NCBI GenBank assembly: GCA_000934455.1
Contig: KN883758.1
Location: forward strand, 89,386 to 153,385
Source: Apostichopus parvimensis
Taxonomy: Eukaryota; Echinodermata; Holothuroidea; Aspidochirotida; Stichopodidae
Length of the DNA stretch: 64,000 nucleotides
Reading direction: 5' to 3'
Below, one piece after another: positions 13,101 through 22,018 of the stretch (its first letter is position 1; each line of letters opens with the position of its first letter). A program made the position numbers and the translations under genes. Under the pieces are notes generated by a model. That model was not told the origin of the DNA. It was given only the letters and a program-made list of their open reading frames with translations, and ran no database searches.

Positions 13101-16100
13101 AATTAAACTATAAGTCCTTTGTGTAGATCACTCATTGAGATACAGTAAATGTATGGTATTTACGACATGTGCACCTTGTCCCGTTTATCTGCACCCAAGT
13201 ACTTGAACCGCTATTGTAATGAAAACATCATAAGTAATGTTTGACAGTTTGCGTGCGTGTGTCGAGGCCGAGGGGCAAGAGAGGATGAAATGGAGGGATG
13301 GCATCAATCAATATTATTTATCCGATCAAATACAGACAAATTTAAAGTCGGTAAGGTGAGGTGTATTTTGAGCCGTTGACAACAAAGCAACCCGGGGCAA
13401 GGAAGTTTAATCATTCCATAGTCTATTTAAGATGTAAACAGCGATACGAAGAACTAAAGCAATTTAATGTTATTGTCTTCATGCATTTATGACGAGAACT
13501 GACATTTTATACGGGAAAAAAACTTTCGCAAAGATCCCTTGTTACGATACTGCTTCGCTATTGCATTGAGTAGATAATTTGTCCAACATACGCCGTATAT
13601 GTTATGTATTGAGTATTCTCATACAACAGTTTGAGCCGAGAAAGGAATTGTTCGTAAGTTCTTTGGTTGGGTTTCAACCCCCCCCCCCACACCTATCCCC
13701 CACCCAATTAATTTGACGCCACCATCGTCAAGAAAAAATCGGCTTATATACTGCAGCCAAGTTGAATGATCTAAGCACCTCTGGACGCCGTAAAACCTTT
13801 ATCACAAACTTTCGTATTCCGTACTGCTCGTACAATGCATGATTGCGTGTGTAAACGATGAAGCTATCATATCACTGAACGTAGAAATAGGGTTGCCAGT
13901 TTGAACGTTAATGCACGTCAGAAATATCACCCAGGCTCGTAGCTAGGCTGCTGCACGAAGAGGCCGAATCATGACCCCCGCAGACTAATGTGCCCTCCAC
14001 ATGGCAACATATTGTACGGACGTGTGTATACGAGGTGTTATTTCCGGGGTATTTAATGAAGGGTTCTTTCGTTAATTAGGAGGTAGATCGTATGCAAGAC
14101 GAGGAACATTCCATATGGCGGCTCGTTGCCTCAGTCCGAACAAATGTGTATAGGCATTATATAGTGCCCGCAACTCTGTGCTGCCCGAGGCCAGCGGATT
14201 GCCCGACACCTGTGCTGCTCGAGTCCAGCGGATTACCCGACACCTGCGCTGCCCGAATCCAGCGGATTGCCCGACCCCTGCACTGTTCGAGTCCAGCGGA
14301 TTGCCCGACTACTGCGCATGCCCGAGTCAAAGTGAATTGCCCGACCCCAGAATATTGGTTATATTGGGCAAATGTAAAATGTAAACTATACGATGTAGAT
14401 ATAGAACGAGATGAAAATTATACTTTTATTAATCCTACAACTCTGGTGTCTCCCTCCTGATTTAGAGTTAATCTGTACCCGTCCCCCATCTACCTCCCTA
14501 CCATCCTCCAGTTAGTTTCGAGAAAGGTTTTTGACTACTAGACATTGGCGGTGTTACAATATATTTAATTTAACCTGTTGCGTCACGAAAAAATTTGCAA
14601 CCCTGCGCAGAACTACTGAGTTACAGCTACGTGGGAATATGCATCACCTGGCTGTTATTTTAAGTTAATGTAGCCTCACTTAGTCCATACCNNNNNNNNN
14701 NNNNNNNNNNNNNNNNNNNNNNNNNNNNNNNNNNNNNNNNNNNNNNNNNNNNNNNNNNNNNNNNNNNNNNNNNNNNNNNNNNNNNNNNNNNNNNNNNNNN
14801 NNNNNNNNNNNNNNNNNNNNNNNNNNNNNNNNNNNNNNNNNNNNNNNNNNNNNNNNNNGTTGTGTTGGTGAGTATAGCGCTTCATATGTATGTTTGGAGG
14901 AGTAATTTGTTAGGCCTAGACTAAGTTTTTCTCATTTGAAAAAGTACTGCTATAGCCCTGATAACATTTTGCAGGGTCAGAGTGAGTCTTCTCCTTGTAT
15001 TTTTTAATTTCATACTTTGACTTTCTCATTTTTGCCATGAAGCGTTCTCAACATAATAGCCGTCTAAGCTTCTAGTGGCTTTATTTTAAGGCCAGGGCCG
15101 TGTCATGTGGGGTCAGCGGGAGCTGTCCCCGACATTTCCACTTCCTTAATACACATACGTCTATGTTAATGTGAACGCCTGGACAATATGCGTTATTTCA
15201 GTTAGCTTTAGCGACATGCTTAACGTAGAATCCTGTTTTCTCCTACAATGTGATTTTACTGATATTTTTCCTTCTAAGTTAGTGTTTTTTTTGAAGTGAT
15301 ATTTGGAAAACATGAGATTTTAAGTAAAGAACGTTTAGATGCAACTCTCATTTCGTTAAAAAGGCCCGGGCATATACGAACAGCAAAGGATCGCTATGTA
15401 ACATTTTGACGATACATAATATATATATATATGTTCCTCAACTGCCACCTCCACCCCTTAAGATTCTACCCAGGCTATAGCCCTGAAGGCCCACACATGT
15501 CCCTCAGTGTACCCCTTATACCCAACATCTGTTTTGAGATTAATGCACAATAACGGTTTATATTTAGGCGCCCCATGATCAAATGCCCCCACCCTTCATT
15601 ATTAGGCTGGATCCGCCCTTGGGTGGCGACAGGGTAGCGAAATAAAAATCAACTGTCGGTAAATATTATTTCCTTTGGAAGTTAGAGTAGACGCGTGCAT
15701 TTTTTTCTAAAGTTTTGATCCATGTGTTGTTGTTGCTATTAACTCTCAGTCAATAAACCAAATGGGGCTAACATGATGAAACAGGTCGCATGGTTTGGAA
15801 TGTACTGATTTATTTTGTTTTCGTTTCTGATTATTATTTGAAACCGTAACATATATGTTGAAGATTCTTCCGAGTGCTCAAAGTTCATTAATTCGCCAAT
15901 CACTGTTAACAGGAACCATAAGAAGGCACGCAGGCGCGTAGCGAGGTATTTGTCAAGGGAGGGCGAAGCCTGTATGCAAATTATCTAAGCGTAGCGCCAC
16001 CATAGTTGGCGAGAAGCGTACAAGAATATTTTGGCCTCAGTTGCCTCCCAAATTGCTGGAAATAGCACTTCCCAGTATCACGGGTTAGCGCGAAGCATAC

Positions 16101-19100
16101 AAGAAAACTGGCCGAAAATGCCTCCCAGATCGCTGGAAATGACGCTTCCCAGGCCTTGTAAATTGCATCTAAGCATTTTCTATGTTGTAATTACTAGCAA
16201 TATCATAAACATATATGCTCAAGGGGGTGGGGGGGGTTAAGGAATTTGTAAAAAAGGTTTAAGGAATTTTGTAAAAATGGATGGTGCTTCAATGGAAAAC
16301 GGTGCTGTAATTTGCAACGTTAATTTGAATGTTCGAATGAAAAGGTTGTACCGCATGTAAATGTAACATTTTTTGTAATATTTTGTTATGCCAATGGCGA
16401 AGGGTTTGCTGCATCCCCCTCCCTGGCTGTTTTTGGTCGAGAAAAAAACGTCGTTGCGCTCCTGCTCTACCTCTGTATTGATGTCATATTCTAGTGGGTG
16501 GGGGTGGGGAGAAATTTGTCTTACATTCGTTCTAGGGAGGGATTCGGAGAGTGTTTCCTCTCTCCTTCAGAAATATTGTTTTGGTATAAGGGACCTAAAA
16601 GTAAATGTTGCTATAATATTGATCCTTTTAACTACAGTTTATGTAATACAACTAAAAGTCTTGCCTTTGTTGATTTCATATCATTCTTATTCATAGTGAA
16701 GTTTAAAAGTTTGTTTTTGACTTTAATACATGATATTCTTCTCATTTTCTAAATTGAGTGAGAATTGCAACTTATTGTTATAACAAATATTTTAAAATAA
16801 GTTCATTACGCTAGGCATTCAAGTCATTACAGAAAATTAGTGTTAGCTTATCACAAATAACTTTGTACAGTTTGCATACTTGTATATCGTATGTTACCGA
16901 TTAACTTGAAACTTTGTTTTTTGCCTCAAAAAGCTAAAAGAATTATTTTCAGTTTCTGTTGAATACTCCATTCAGTTAAAATGAGCTATAAAAGCAATTA
17001 AAACACAAACACCGGCATCGACCTCATTTCTAAGGAAGCACCTGTTTATAGCATAATTGATGAAATGAAAACATAGAGAAAGTCTTACTTACATTACATT
17101 TAGACGCAATATCCAAAAGCTGAATAGAAGATCTTTGAAGTAGCTTGCTGTCGCTTTCATCGAGATAAGACACTTTCGAGCAGATATCTCTGACACTTTT
17201 CTTGATGTCATCATCTATCTCTCCAGCTTGTTCCAGGATGCAGAGTATTGCAAACTTATCACCGTCTTTCCTTCCCTTCAAGTAATCTATTATCTTGCTC
17301 CCAACTGTAGCGTCAATCCCACAGCTGAATCGATAAAGGTATTGAAGATCGAATGGATCTATTTTATCAAGAATTTTCTTCACCTCAGTTGCATTTCTAG
17401 CAGCAGCAACCTTAATTACCAATGCAAAAGATGCATAATATTCACAGAACAGCTTGTGATAGAACCTTGTTTCGATCTTCGTCCGTAAATGTTTAGCTGC
17501 ATTTTTTTTATTTGTGACGTCAGCTACTTCTTCCTCTACCAAGATACCAACTAAGATATAGTGATCATAAAACCCTTGACCAAGTCGTTTACAGAGTTTT
17601 TCCCTACACCATGATAGTTGTTGGTTTTCGTTACTGAGGCCCTCAAACGCTACATTACTCAGTTCAGTATGCTCAATTTCATACTCACTCATGTGCTTCT
17701 TTGTGTTCTTATCTAGGGATTTCTTTCTCATGTGATCATGGAAACACTGTATCATGTGGCGAAAGAATTCTGTAACCGATTTGAATGTTTGAAAATATTC
17801 CTTTTCGTGAGTCATGTGAGCAAACATAACAAAGAAGATAGGAACCTGACATAAGTCGTCAAGTATGGGGTTAGCTTTCAAAGCGCGCTTAATTTCCTCA
17901 ACAATTTCTTCGTCATCTCCAGCAATAGCCTTACGAATGTACTGATCACGTGCTTTCTTGTCAAATCCAACTAACCTCACTCGCTTAGTATTATATCTGT
18001 CATAGTCCTTTGGAAGATATCTGGTTGTTAAGGATACGTCAAAATCCTCAAACAGATCATTTGTAATGATTCGGTCTACGTCACTTCCTGCACGTTTGTC
18101 CTTATCAGGATACTCGTCATACCCGTCCAGAAGTACCTCGACATAAGAACAGCTTTCAATGATATTTTTAATATCACTGGATTTGATTCGCGGTTCGTCT
18201 GCTAACAAGAATAGTTTGATTGCTTTGTAGATAGATTTGATTTTTCCAAGCTGCCTTAACCGGAGAAGAATCAAAATGTCCACATCTTTCAGAGGTGAAC
18301 CTTCTACACCGTTGCACCAATCATATGCAAGCTGTAGGGTTACAGTTGACTTGCCATAGCCGGCCTCTGCTTCTATGATACGACGGGTGGATTTAATTCG
18401 TGAATCTGTGAAAATATCTCTGTAAGAATTCACACGTACCCATTCACCTTTATCTACTGTTCCTCTAACAGAATAGAACTCTGTACCTCCTTCTACAAAT
18501 ACCTTATCTACACAATATAGTCTCTCCTTAATGTACGGTATTGGTTGGATAGCGTCGTATTGTGTTCTATATCGCCTTTGCAAGGCATTTACTAAAAGAG
18601 ACTTTTTGTCTGTGAAGAAATATGAAAGTCGAATTTACGGAGGAAATGTATTTCTAATGACGTATACATTTACATGCTCGCAGAAATAAATATACAAATA
18701 AGACATTTGTTATAGTTCTAGGTATGAGGCTTGATCTAAATACGTATGCGAGTCTATCGAGCAAGTGGAAAACGTAACTCTCTCTTAGAAGTGCAACTAG
18801 ACATTTAACTGTTGTGCTTACTAGAGCATTTGTTAGTAGCAAAATACATCTTTTCCGGTAATTGAATATTACGTGTGTAGTTAACCTAGATGTTTACGAT
18901 CATGCAAACTTCGGAATATTTGGAGATTTTATAGTTGTTGAATATATATTAAACTAAGAGTTCAGTGACAAAGAGAAATTAATCTTATCATTCAGAAGAA
19001 TAACATTTAATGTCCCCTTTTATATTGTATTTCAATTCTGATTTAGTTTCTGTTTCACTCTTTTGAGGAGGCCCTATCAAGGGTTATCCAATATGTTGTC

Positions 19101-19464
19101 GTTTATATATGAATTAATTTTCCTATGTTGTGAAAGTATTTAAGAAACAAGGCTGAATAAAAACAGAGTCGATCACATAACAATACTTTAAAACAAAGAA
19201 ATCACAGTAACTCTCACATAACATGACATGTTTATTAAAGTGCAACAATACATGAAACAAACCTTGCTCCCCTGTAACTGTTGACGTCACATTATCAGTT
19301 CTAACGACAAACGTGGGTCTTTCAGTTGACTGCGATGACGTCACAGAATCTTGAGCAACTTGAGCAGATGATGATAGTGACGGTTCTTCATACCCACTGG
19401 CTTGTTCATCCGACGAATCCACATCTAATGTTTCAAACTTTGACAAACGGTTTCCCATACTCAT
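981..19464 (-). CDS. NLR A: NACHT-domain NLR-like receptor, multi-exon
   Basis: Manual model of a NOD-like receptor. Coding exons: E1 19263-19464, E2 17093-18609, E3 11757-11962, E4 11394-11470, E5 9089-9144, E6 8538-8657, E7 6755-6960, E8 4726-4778, E9 3601-3683, then E11 2281-2322, E12 1354-1379, E13 981-1151. E1-E9 have GT..AG borders, compatible phases at every junction and 2520 coding nt (840 codons). Seen: P-loop NACHT ATPase core, winged-helix-type region, then two leucine-rich-like modules. No N-terminal death, CARD or DED fold is visible, unlike most described echinoderm NLRs. E11-E13 join in frame with each other, but E9 to E11 does not (phase 0 against phase 1), so either an exon is missing, E9 uses an inner donor, or E11-E13 join elsewhere. 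NLRs of this class sense danger in the cytosol through NTP-driven oligomerisation; here that role is inferred from the family. No transmembrane segment or signal peptide is seen. Confidence 0.75.
1354..1379 (-). CDS. NLR A exon E12 (26 bp)
   Basis: A microexon between TCTTATTACAG and GTAGAC, phase 1 in and phase 0 out, encoding GNVPAIVQ after a split glycine codon. Borders and length are the same in copy B (36736-36761, GNIPENVQ). Phase fits both neighbouring exons. Confidence 0.6.
2281..2322 (-). CDS. NLR A exon E11 (42 bp)
   Basis: A small symmetrical exon (phase 1 in, phase 1 out) between TCTTTAAACGCAG and GTAAGT, encoding KWCPFDQFKVQKS plus split codons. Copy B has KWDPFDQFKVQTG in an exon of the same length with the same borders. 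It joins in frame to E12. Its upstream partner is uncertain: any exon ending in phase 1 would do, such as E8 or E4. Confidence 0.6.
2323..3600 (-). other. Intron E9-E11 of NLR A
   Basis: About 1.28 kb of AT-rich sequence aligned to 37884-39228. I searched it for an exon of phase 0 in, phase 1 out that would link E9 to E11 and found none with conserved borders. The plus-strand ORF at 2650-2928 is only partly kept in B (38209-38415) and has no splice context. Confidence 0.5.
3601..3683 (-). CDS. NLR A exon E9
   Basis: 83 bp between CATTATCAG and GTGAGT, phase 1 in and phase 0 out. It encodes NNFFLEWFPFAPDRIGYI followed by MDFRTGDWL. The B exon has the same length and many conservative changes (FFLEWIPLGPDSIGYI). 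By phase and position it corresponds to E5. A second possible donor (ACAG|GTGATT) lies inside the exon and would make it phase 1 out, allowing direct joining to E11. Confidence 0.65.
3611..3814. repeat. 94-bp tandem duplication of most of exon E9
   Basis: 3611-3704 and 3721-3814 are identical over 94 bp, separated by a TA-rich 16-bp linker. The upstream copy (in transcript order) keeps the acceptor and most of E9 but lacks the last 10 bp and the donor. Perfect identity means either a very recent event or an assembly error. The same place in copy B runs into a 475-bp gap. Confidence 0.9.
3815..3990 (-). mobile_element. tRNA-derived SINE
   Basis: On the minus strand there is a box-B match GGTTCGATTCC (3893-3903) preceded by a box-A-like TGACTTGGTGG at tRNA-like spacing, followed by a non-tRNA tail (CTGAAGAGTCTCAATAGGAC). 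It has no convincing cloverleaf, so it is a pol III-type SINE rather than a tRNA gene. The ends are approximate. In copy B this stretch lies inside the N gap. Confidence 0.6.
4726..4778 (-). CDS. NLR A exon E8, LRR-like end piece
   Basis: 53 bp between TTTAGTTTCTACAG and GTATCA, phase 2 in and phase 1 out. It reads CLLPRSIPSDWLSTTIA between split codons and resembles E4 (CPLPESIHPN...) in pattern and phases. Copy B has CLLPRSIPSDWLSTAIK with identical borders. It fills the phase gap between E7 and E9. Confidence 0.7.
4779..6754 (-). other. Intron E7-E8 of NLR A
   Basis: AT-rich, aligned to 40536-42747 in B. It contains a 14-base G run (5839-5852) that is shorter in B. The minus ORF at 5654-5887 is partly kept in B, but no more so than the surrounding noncoding sequence. 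Nothing else supported. Confidence 0.5.
6755..6960 (-). CDS. NLR A exon E7, LRR-like module 2
   Basis: 206 bp between TTCATTCCATCAG and GTAAGT, phase 0 in and phase 2 out. Key stretches: SFSHIDEGDVILRSGLRLSG, MTPEEMIDILVYVQQSQRL. It aligns without gaps to E3 (also 206 bp): shared SFS..D, LRSGL.LS.LS.V, and Q/E-QS..L.EL. Copy B (42748-42953) has the same length. Confidence 0.85.
6961..8537 (-). other. Intron E6-E7 of NLR A
   Basis: AT-rich, aligned to 42954-44504. It contains a palindromic TGACGTCA (CRE-type) site near 7521 that is kept in B near 43494. The plus ORF at 8141-8335 is altered in B. No exon seen. Confidence 0.5.
8538..8657 (-). CDS. NLR A exon E6, repeat of the NACHT exon tail
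   Basis: 120 bp (40 codons) between TTTTAATTGCTAG and GTAAGT, phase 0 in and out. It aligns without gaps to the last 40 residues of the NACHT exon: shared CS at 11-12, ESDS at 19-22, QRS at 26-28, I30, LL at 32-33 and AS at 36-37. Copy B differs at only a few residues. Predicted helical, likely the linker into the leucine-rich-like module. Confidence 0.8.
9089..9144 (-). CDS. NLR A exon E5
   Basis: 56 bp between TCTCCTATACAG and GTAAGT, phase 1 in and phase 0 out. It encodes FSQNSGSCLDLHSGQWIK after a split valine codon and is the only found exon that bridges E4 (phase 1) and E6 (phase 0). In copy B it is FSPTSGNCLDLCSGQWIK, with the same borders. Confidence 0.75.
9145..11393 (-). other. Intron E4-E5 of NLR A
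   Basis: Aligned to 45078-47219. It includes an A-specific repeat at about 10024-10270 beginning GGGACGTAGCTAAGGC with a C run (10125-10134); B instead has an unrelated insert at about 45885-46110. The ORFs here overlap these repeats and are not kept in B. Confidence 0.5.
11394..11470 (-). CDS. NLR A exon E4, LRR-like end piece
   Basis: 77 bp between TTTCTTTCAG and GTAATT, phase 2 in and phase 1 out. With the last codon of E3 it reads W-FRNCPLPESIHPN-YIPIRL..., a leucine-rich-repeat-style L..C.LP ending. Copy B: FRNCPLPESIHPNSIPISLK. It continues directly in phase from E3. Confidence 0.8.
11757..11962 (-). CDS. NLR A exon E3, LRR-like module 1
   Basis: 206 bp between TTTTTTCTTCCCGAAG and GTAGGT, phase 0 in and phase 2 out. 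It includes SFSKADKDNIVLRSGLSLSN, LTEEDVIGLLQYAEQSKGLR and the final ELW split codon. It follows E2 in phase. The same exon is at 47570-47775 in B with mostly conservative changes. Structurally it suggests helix-strand repeats, but no textbook LRR consensus spans the whole exon. Confidence 0.85.
14181..14346. repeat. 34-bp minisatellite, about 4.5 units
   Basis: Units start at 14181, 14215, 14249, 14283 and about 14317-14319. The core is CCAGCGGATTGCCCGAC. It is GC-rich in AT-rich surroundings and present only in unit A. The ORFs running through it (14092-14460, 14178-14384) are open because of the repeat and I do not call them genes. Confidence 0.9.
14692..14858. other. Assembly gap (167 N)
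   Basis: Run of N in the intron of NLR A, close after the GC-rich minisatellite. Confidence 1.
17093..18609 (-). CDS. NLR A exon E2: NACHT NTPase domain
   Basis: 1517-bp exon, 506 residues. The acceptor TTTCTTCACAG places its start 26 nt before the first TTG of the open frame, and its G|AC junction with E1 is in phase; the donor is AAT|GTAAGT. Exon residues 13-45 carry RRYRTQYDAIQPIPYIKERL and the CVD.VFVEGG block typical of echinoderm and amphioxus NLRs. Walker A AEAGYGKST is at 81-89, with alanine in place of the usual first glycine. Walker B with the NACHT acidic pair is VEVLLDGYDE (157-166). A sensor-1-like TTR is at 195-197. VGFDKKARDQYI and NPILDDLCQVPIF follow, then a winged-helix/HD2-like helical region to residue 465. 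NACHT proteins bind ATP or GTP to switch and oligomerise. The core is intact and both copies are fully open, which argues for selection. The last 40 residues recur as exon E6. Confidence 0.95.
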
Positions 19465-19481
19465 AAACTGTCATCACCGAG
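19263..19481 (-). CDS. NLR A exon E1, start exon
   Basis: Exon between ATTCTTTCACAG and GTTTGT, ending in phase 1 and matching E2. Coding begins at 19464 (MSMGNR...) or at the second ATG, 19458 (MGNRLSK). The second has the better context (A at -3, G at +4) and is the one shared with copy B. In-frame stops lie upstream inside the exon, so translation starts here and a 5' untranslated exon must exist farther up. The product is about 65 residues, rich in Ser, Glu and Asp (DVDSSDEQASGYEEPSLSSS), probably disordered. MGNRLSK fits an N-myristoylation signal. No death-fold domain. Confidence 0.8.
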
Positions 19482-21199
19482 CTGTGAAAGAATACATATA
19501 CCATATAGATTCATCAAAAACCTTGATGCAATTGTTCTAGCTTTCCTATTTTCATTTGCAATGCTCTTCCTCCTATGACCGCAAATTGGTTAATAGAGAA
19601 TTTGGCAAACGCCGAAACTAAAATGCATATTACGTTATTTGGAAATAACGAGAACTTTTTGTTTCGACGTTAACACGATTTCTGAATGATATTAACCAAC
19701 TTGATATTAGATAATGATCAATTGTCTTAAGGTAACTAAGCGATGATTAGGAAAATGTCTAACACTACGGGAAACTAAAATATTTCAAATGGAAGTGGTA
19801 CTATATATGCACAACAGCGTCCACATGAAGATAATACTCGACCACTGAGTGTACGTGCATTATACCTACTATCAATAAAAGAGATATGTTTTAACGGACC
19901 ACTAGAACTTTGTATCTGATTTATAGGAATCTCTATTTACACAAGGTAGACTTTCGGACTGACACTCAGTCCGTCGACTATTTTAATTACGTAACATCAT
20001 AAAGAAATGTGGCCCCAAAAATTTACAAAATTAGTTCTTTTGCAAAATGAAGTTTATCTTCCATTCAATATGGTTTACGTTGTGTGCAATTAACGTTGAC
20101 AAAATTTAAAAAACAAAGTTTATTGAGAAGTTATGTTATGTATCAAAGCATACGATTGAGTGATATCGCGATAAATATTGTATTATGCTATTTGTATCCA
20201 GTTAAATCGAACAGATCTAAAAGAAATCAAATAGCCAACAGATATTTGTCCTGAACGTTTTCTTATCTGATTTATATTTAATGTTTGTTGCAAGCAATCT
20301 TTCTTTGGACCAAGTGCAGTGAACGAGGATGGCCTTTCGGTTTAGGCTTAATAGTTTAGGCTGGATGAGAAATGGTATACTGCTTATTTAAGTAACATGC
20401 TAACCACTCATAACTACAAGTGAGACGACTTGTATGGTTTATTGCGCAATATTTTGCCGACGTGTTCTAAATGCTAACTCAGATGATTCTATCAGTTTAG
20501 AAATTATTAAAACTACAATAAAATGTTAAGTATATATGCTACAAAATAACGTTTCAGTCTATGATGTATTATCAACACTGTTTGGTCAATTCTGCCATAG
20601 TGCTAGTTTGTTCTTCTCAGTCGCGTTGGCATTTTCAACGCTTAAAATGTGTTATGAAGCATAAACAGCATGGTGTTAAATATGCATGACATATCGTGCT
20701 TAACTTCTACGAGGTTTCACAGTTGTCAAATCACTTATGTAGCAATGAGCCCATTTAAGCACATCAATGTTCAGAATGGAATTGTATAACTAAAATTAAT
20801 GAATAAAACTACTATCCTCCTTTGAATAAAGTGCTGTGAATTACTGCGTCAATATCATTCTAAGAACAACAACGTCGTCTTCTTCAATGCTAGACAAGCT
20901 CTTTAGAAAACAGTATTCATATATAATGAGCTTACACCCATTAGACTATCTATTTTCAGCTTGTTACAAATGTAAGGCTACTCAGATAAATGAACGAACG
21001 CTGAATATTTTGTTTGAACGTCTATGGATATGAACCGTAATCAAAGCGATCATAAGAGTATTTGAACAACAGCCAGGGGTAATGTCATTAGGGGTTGTCT
21101 ATCCCTTAAACATGAATTAAAAAAAAGAAGGACAAAGTTGCAAAATACATGCACGTTTTCATGCACGTTAAGATATTGAAACAAAGCGTTACAGCAATC

Positions 21200-21387
21200 T
21201 TTATAGCAGAAAGAAACGCAACAAAACAAAAAGAATCGCCGGGGTCCCCTGCCCAAGGGCAGAGTAAGTAAGTACCGAAACGATAAAGCTACCTATCCGC
21301 TGAAGACAGGGTTAAAAATCCGAATAATTGTATACATGTCATAAATACTGTCCAGTAGAGTTTTGTTGCGTTTCTTTCTGCTATAAA
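21200..21387. mobile_element. MITE-like element with 28-bp inverted ends
   Basis: TTTATAGCAGAAAGAAACGC (continuing to 21227) is matched by its perfect reverse complement at 21360-21387. The copy in unit B (58118-58307) has several mismatches between the arms, so the element predates the duplication. No coding capacity; no clear target site duplication. Confidence 0.55.
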
Positions 21388-21505
21388 ATCACATTGATGT
21401 ACATTTGTTAATAAATAGATATAGCAATAAAGCAGCGGGATCAGAAGAAAGATAACTTTTTGAGTCTGGTCCGGTACAAAGTAAAACGAGAAAATTAACG
21501 AGTTC

Positions 21506-21601
21506 TTAAAGTATATCCACAAATATGGTAATTCGAGTGTAATCCTGTCCTCTTCTAAGAAAGCCTGAGAGCATCATATCTAGACGTCTAGAAGAAGACA
21601 A
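21506..21601 (-). CDS. Possible terminal exon of upstream gene
   Basis: Open from an acceptor-like GGTTTGGTTTCAG to a stop: 31 codons, SSSRRLDMMLSGFLRRGQDY then TRITIFVDIL. It would follow the 21976-22018 exon in phase 0. Unit B has the same frame with three base changes, but its neighbourhood is equally conserved. Unrecognised and weak. Confidence 0.2.
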   Translation of the reverse strand: MSSSRRLDMMLSGFLRRGQDYTRITIFVDIL

Positions 21602-21975
21602 CTGAAACCAAACCGGAAAGTTTAATTGTTGTGATGCTAACCGGTTGTCAAAAATTCGACGTTCCATTTGTGTTCTGTGGACGCCCATGAAAGCGGTCAC
21701 TCTTACCCCTCCCATGTACGTACTCGGCAAAATACATATTTATTAGAACTGCTACTTACTTGACACTCCTTCACAGTAGTATCAGAAAGACATGCTATTA
21801 AAGTTTGTAACAATGAGATCGCTTTATCATACAGCACAGGAAAATGGAAAAAAATGTGCTAACTTTAATAAGCAAGTGTATAGAAATCCATGCGTAACAA
21901 GTGTGTCATACCAATATAATGGACATAGTTAACTAGTTCGAAATAATCTTACTTTTCAGCAATATATTTACTTAC

Positions 21976-22018
21976 CTGTACTATGAGAGAATCATTAAAG
22001 TCTGGGTGAGTTGGCATC
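21976..22018 (-). CDS. Small exon of unidentified upstream gene
   Basis: 43 bp between TTATTTATTCAAAG and GTAAGT, encoding MPTHPDFNDSLIVQ if phase 2 enters. The phase fits the exon at 23987-24125. It is conserved at the matching place in B (MPTYSDCNDSQIV, cut by an assembly gap). If instead spliced to NLR E1 it would be part of the 5' leader, with its reading frame closing soon inside E1. Confidence 0.45.

Larger units (their letters stand above)
11963..17092 (-). other. Large intron E2-E3 of NLR A
   Basis: 5.1 kb. The left part (to about 13.9 kb) aligns with 47776-50330. Then come the minisatellite (14181-14346), an assembly gap, and 15.3-16.9 kb, which is mostly absent from B. It also has C runs at 12728-12738 and 13678-13688, a partial internal tandem repeat (16005-16076 with 16085-16153) and GCGTAGC-type repeat fragments near 13937 and 15937. 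No coding exon supported. Confidence 0.5.
19482..21975 (-). other. Region upstream of NLR A start exon
   Basis: Noncoding as far as I can tell. It likely holds the intron and promoter or 5' untranslated exon of NLR A. 20.2-21.0 kb is nearly identical to 56.6-57.37 kb. It contains a MITE-like inverted repeat (21200-21387). The minus ORF at 21050-21256 is kept in B, but the whole surrounding block is equally conserved, so it is not evidence for coding. Confidence 0.5.

Noticed and set aside
14092-14460. 122-codon plus ORF
   Set aside because: Open only because of the 34-bp minisatellite, which is absent from unit B.
21050-21256. ORF with MGRGPRRFFLF, also at 57836-58174
   Set aside because: Lies over the MITE-like arms in a block that is nearly identical throughout; conservation is not specific to the reading frame.
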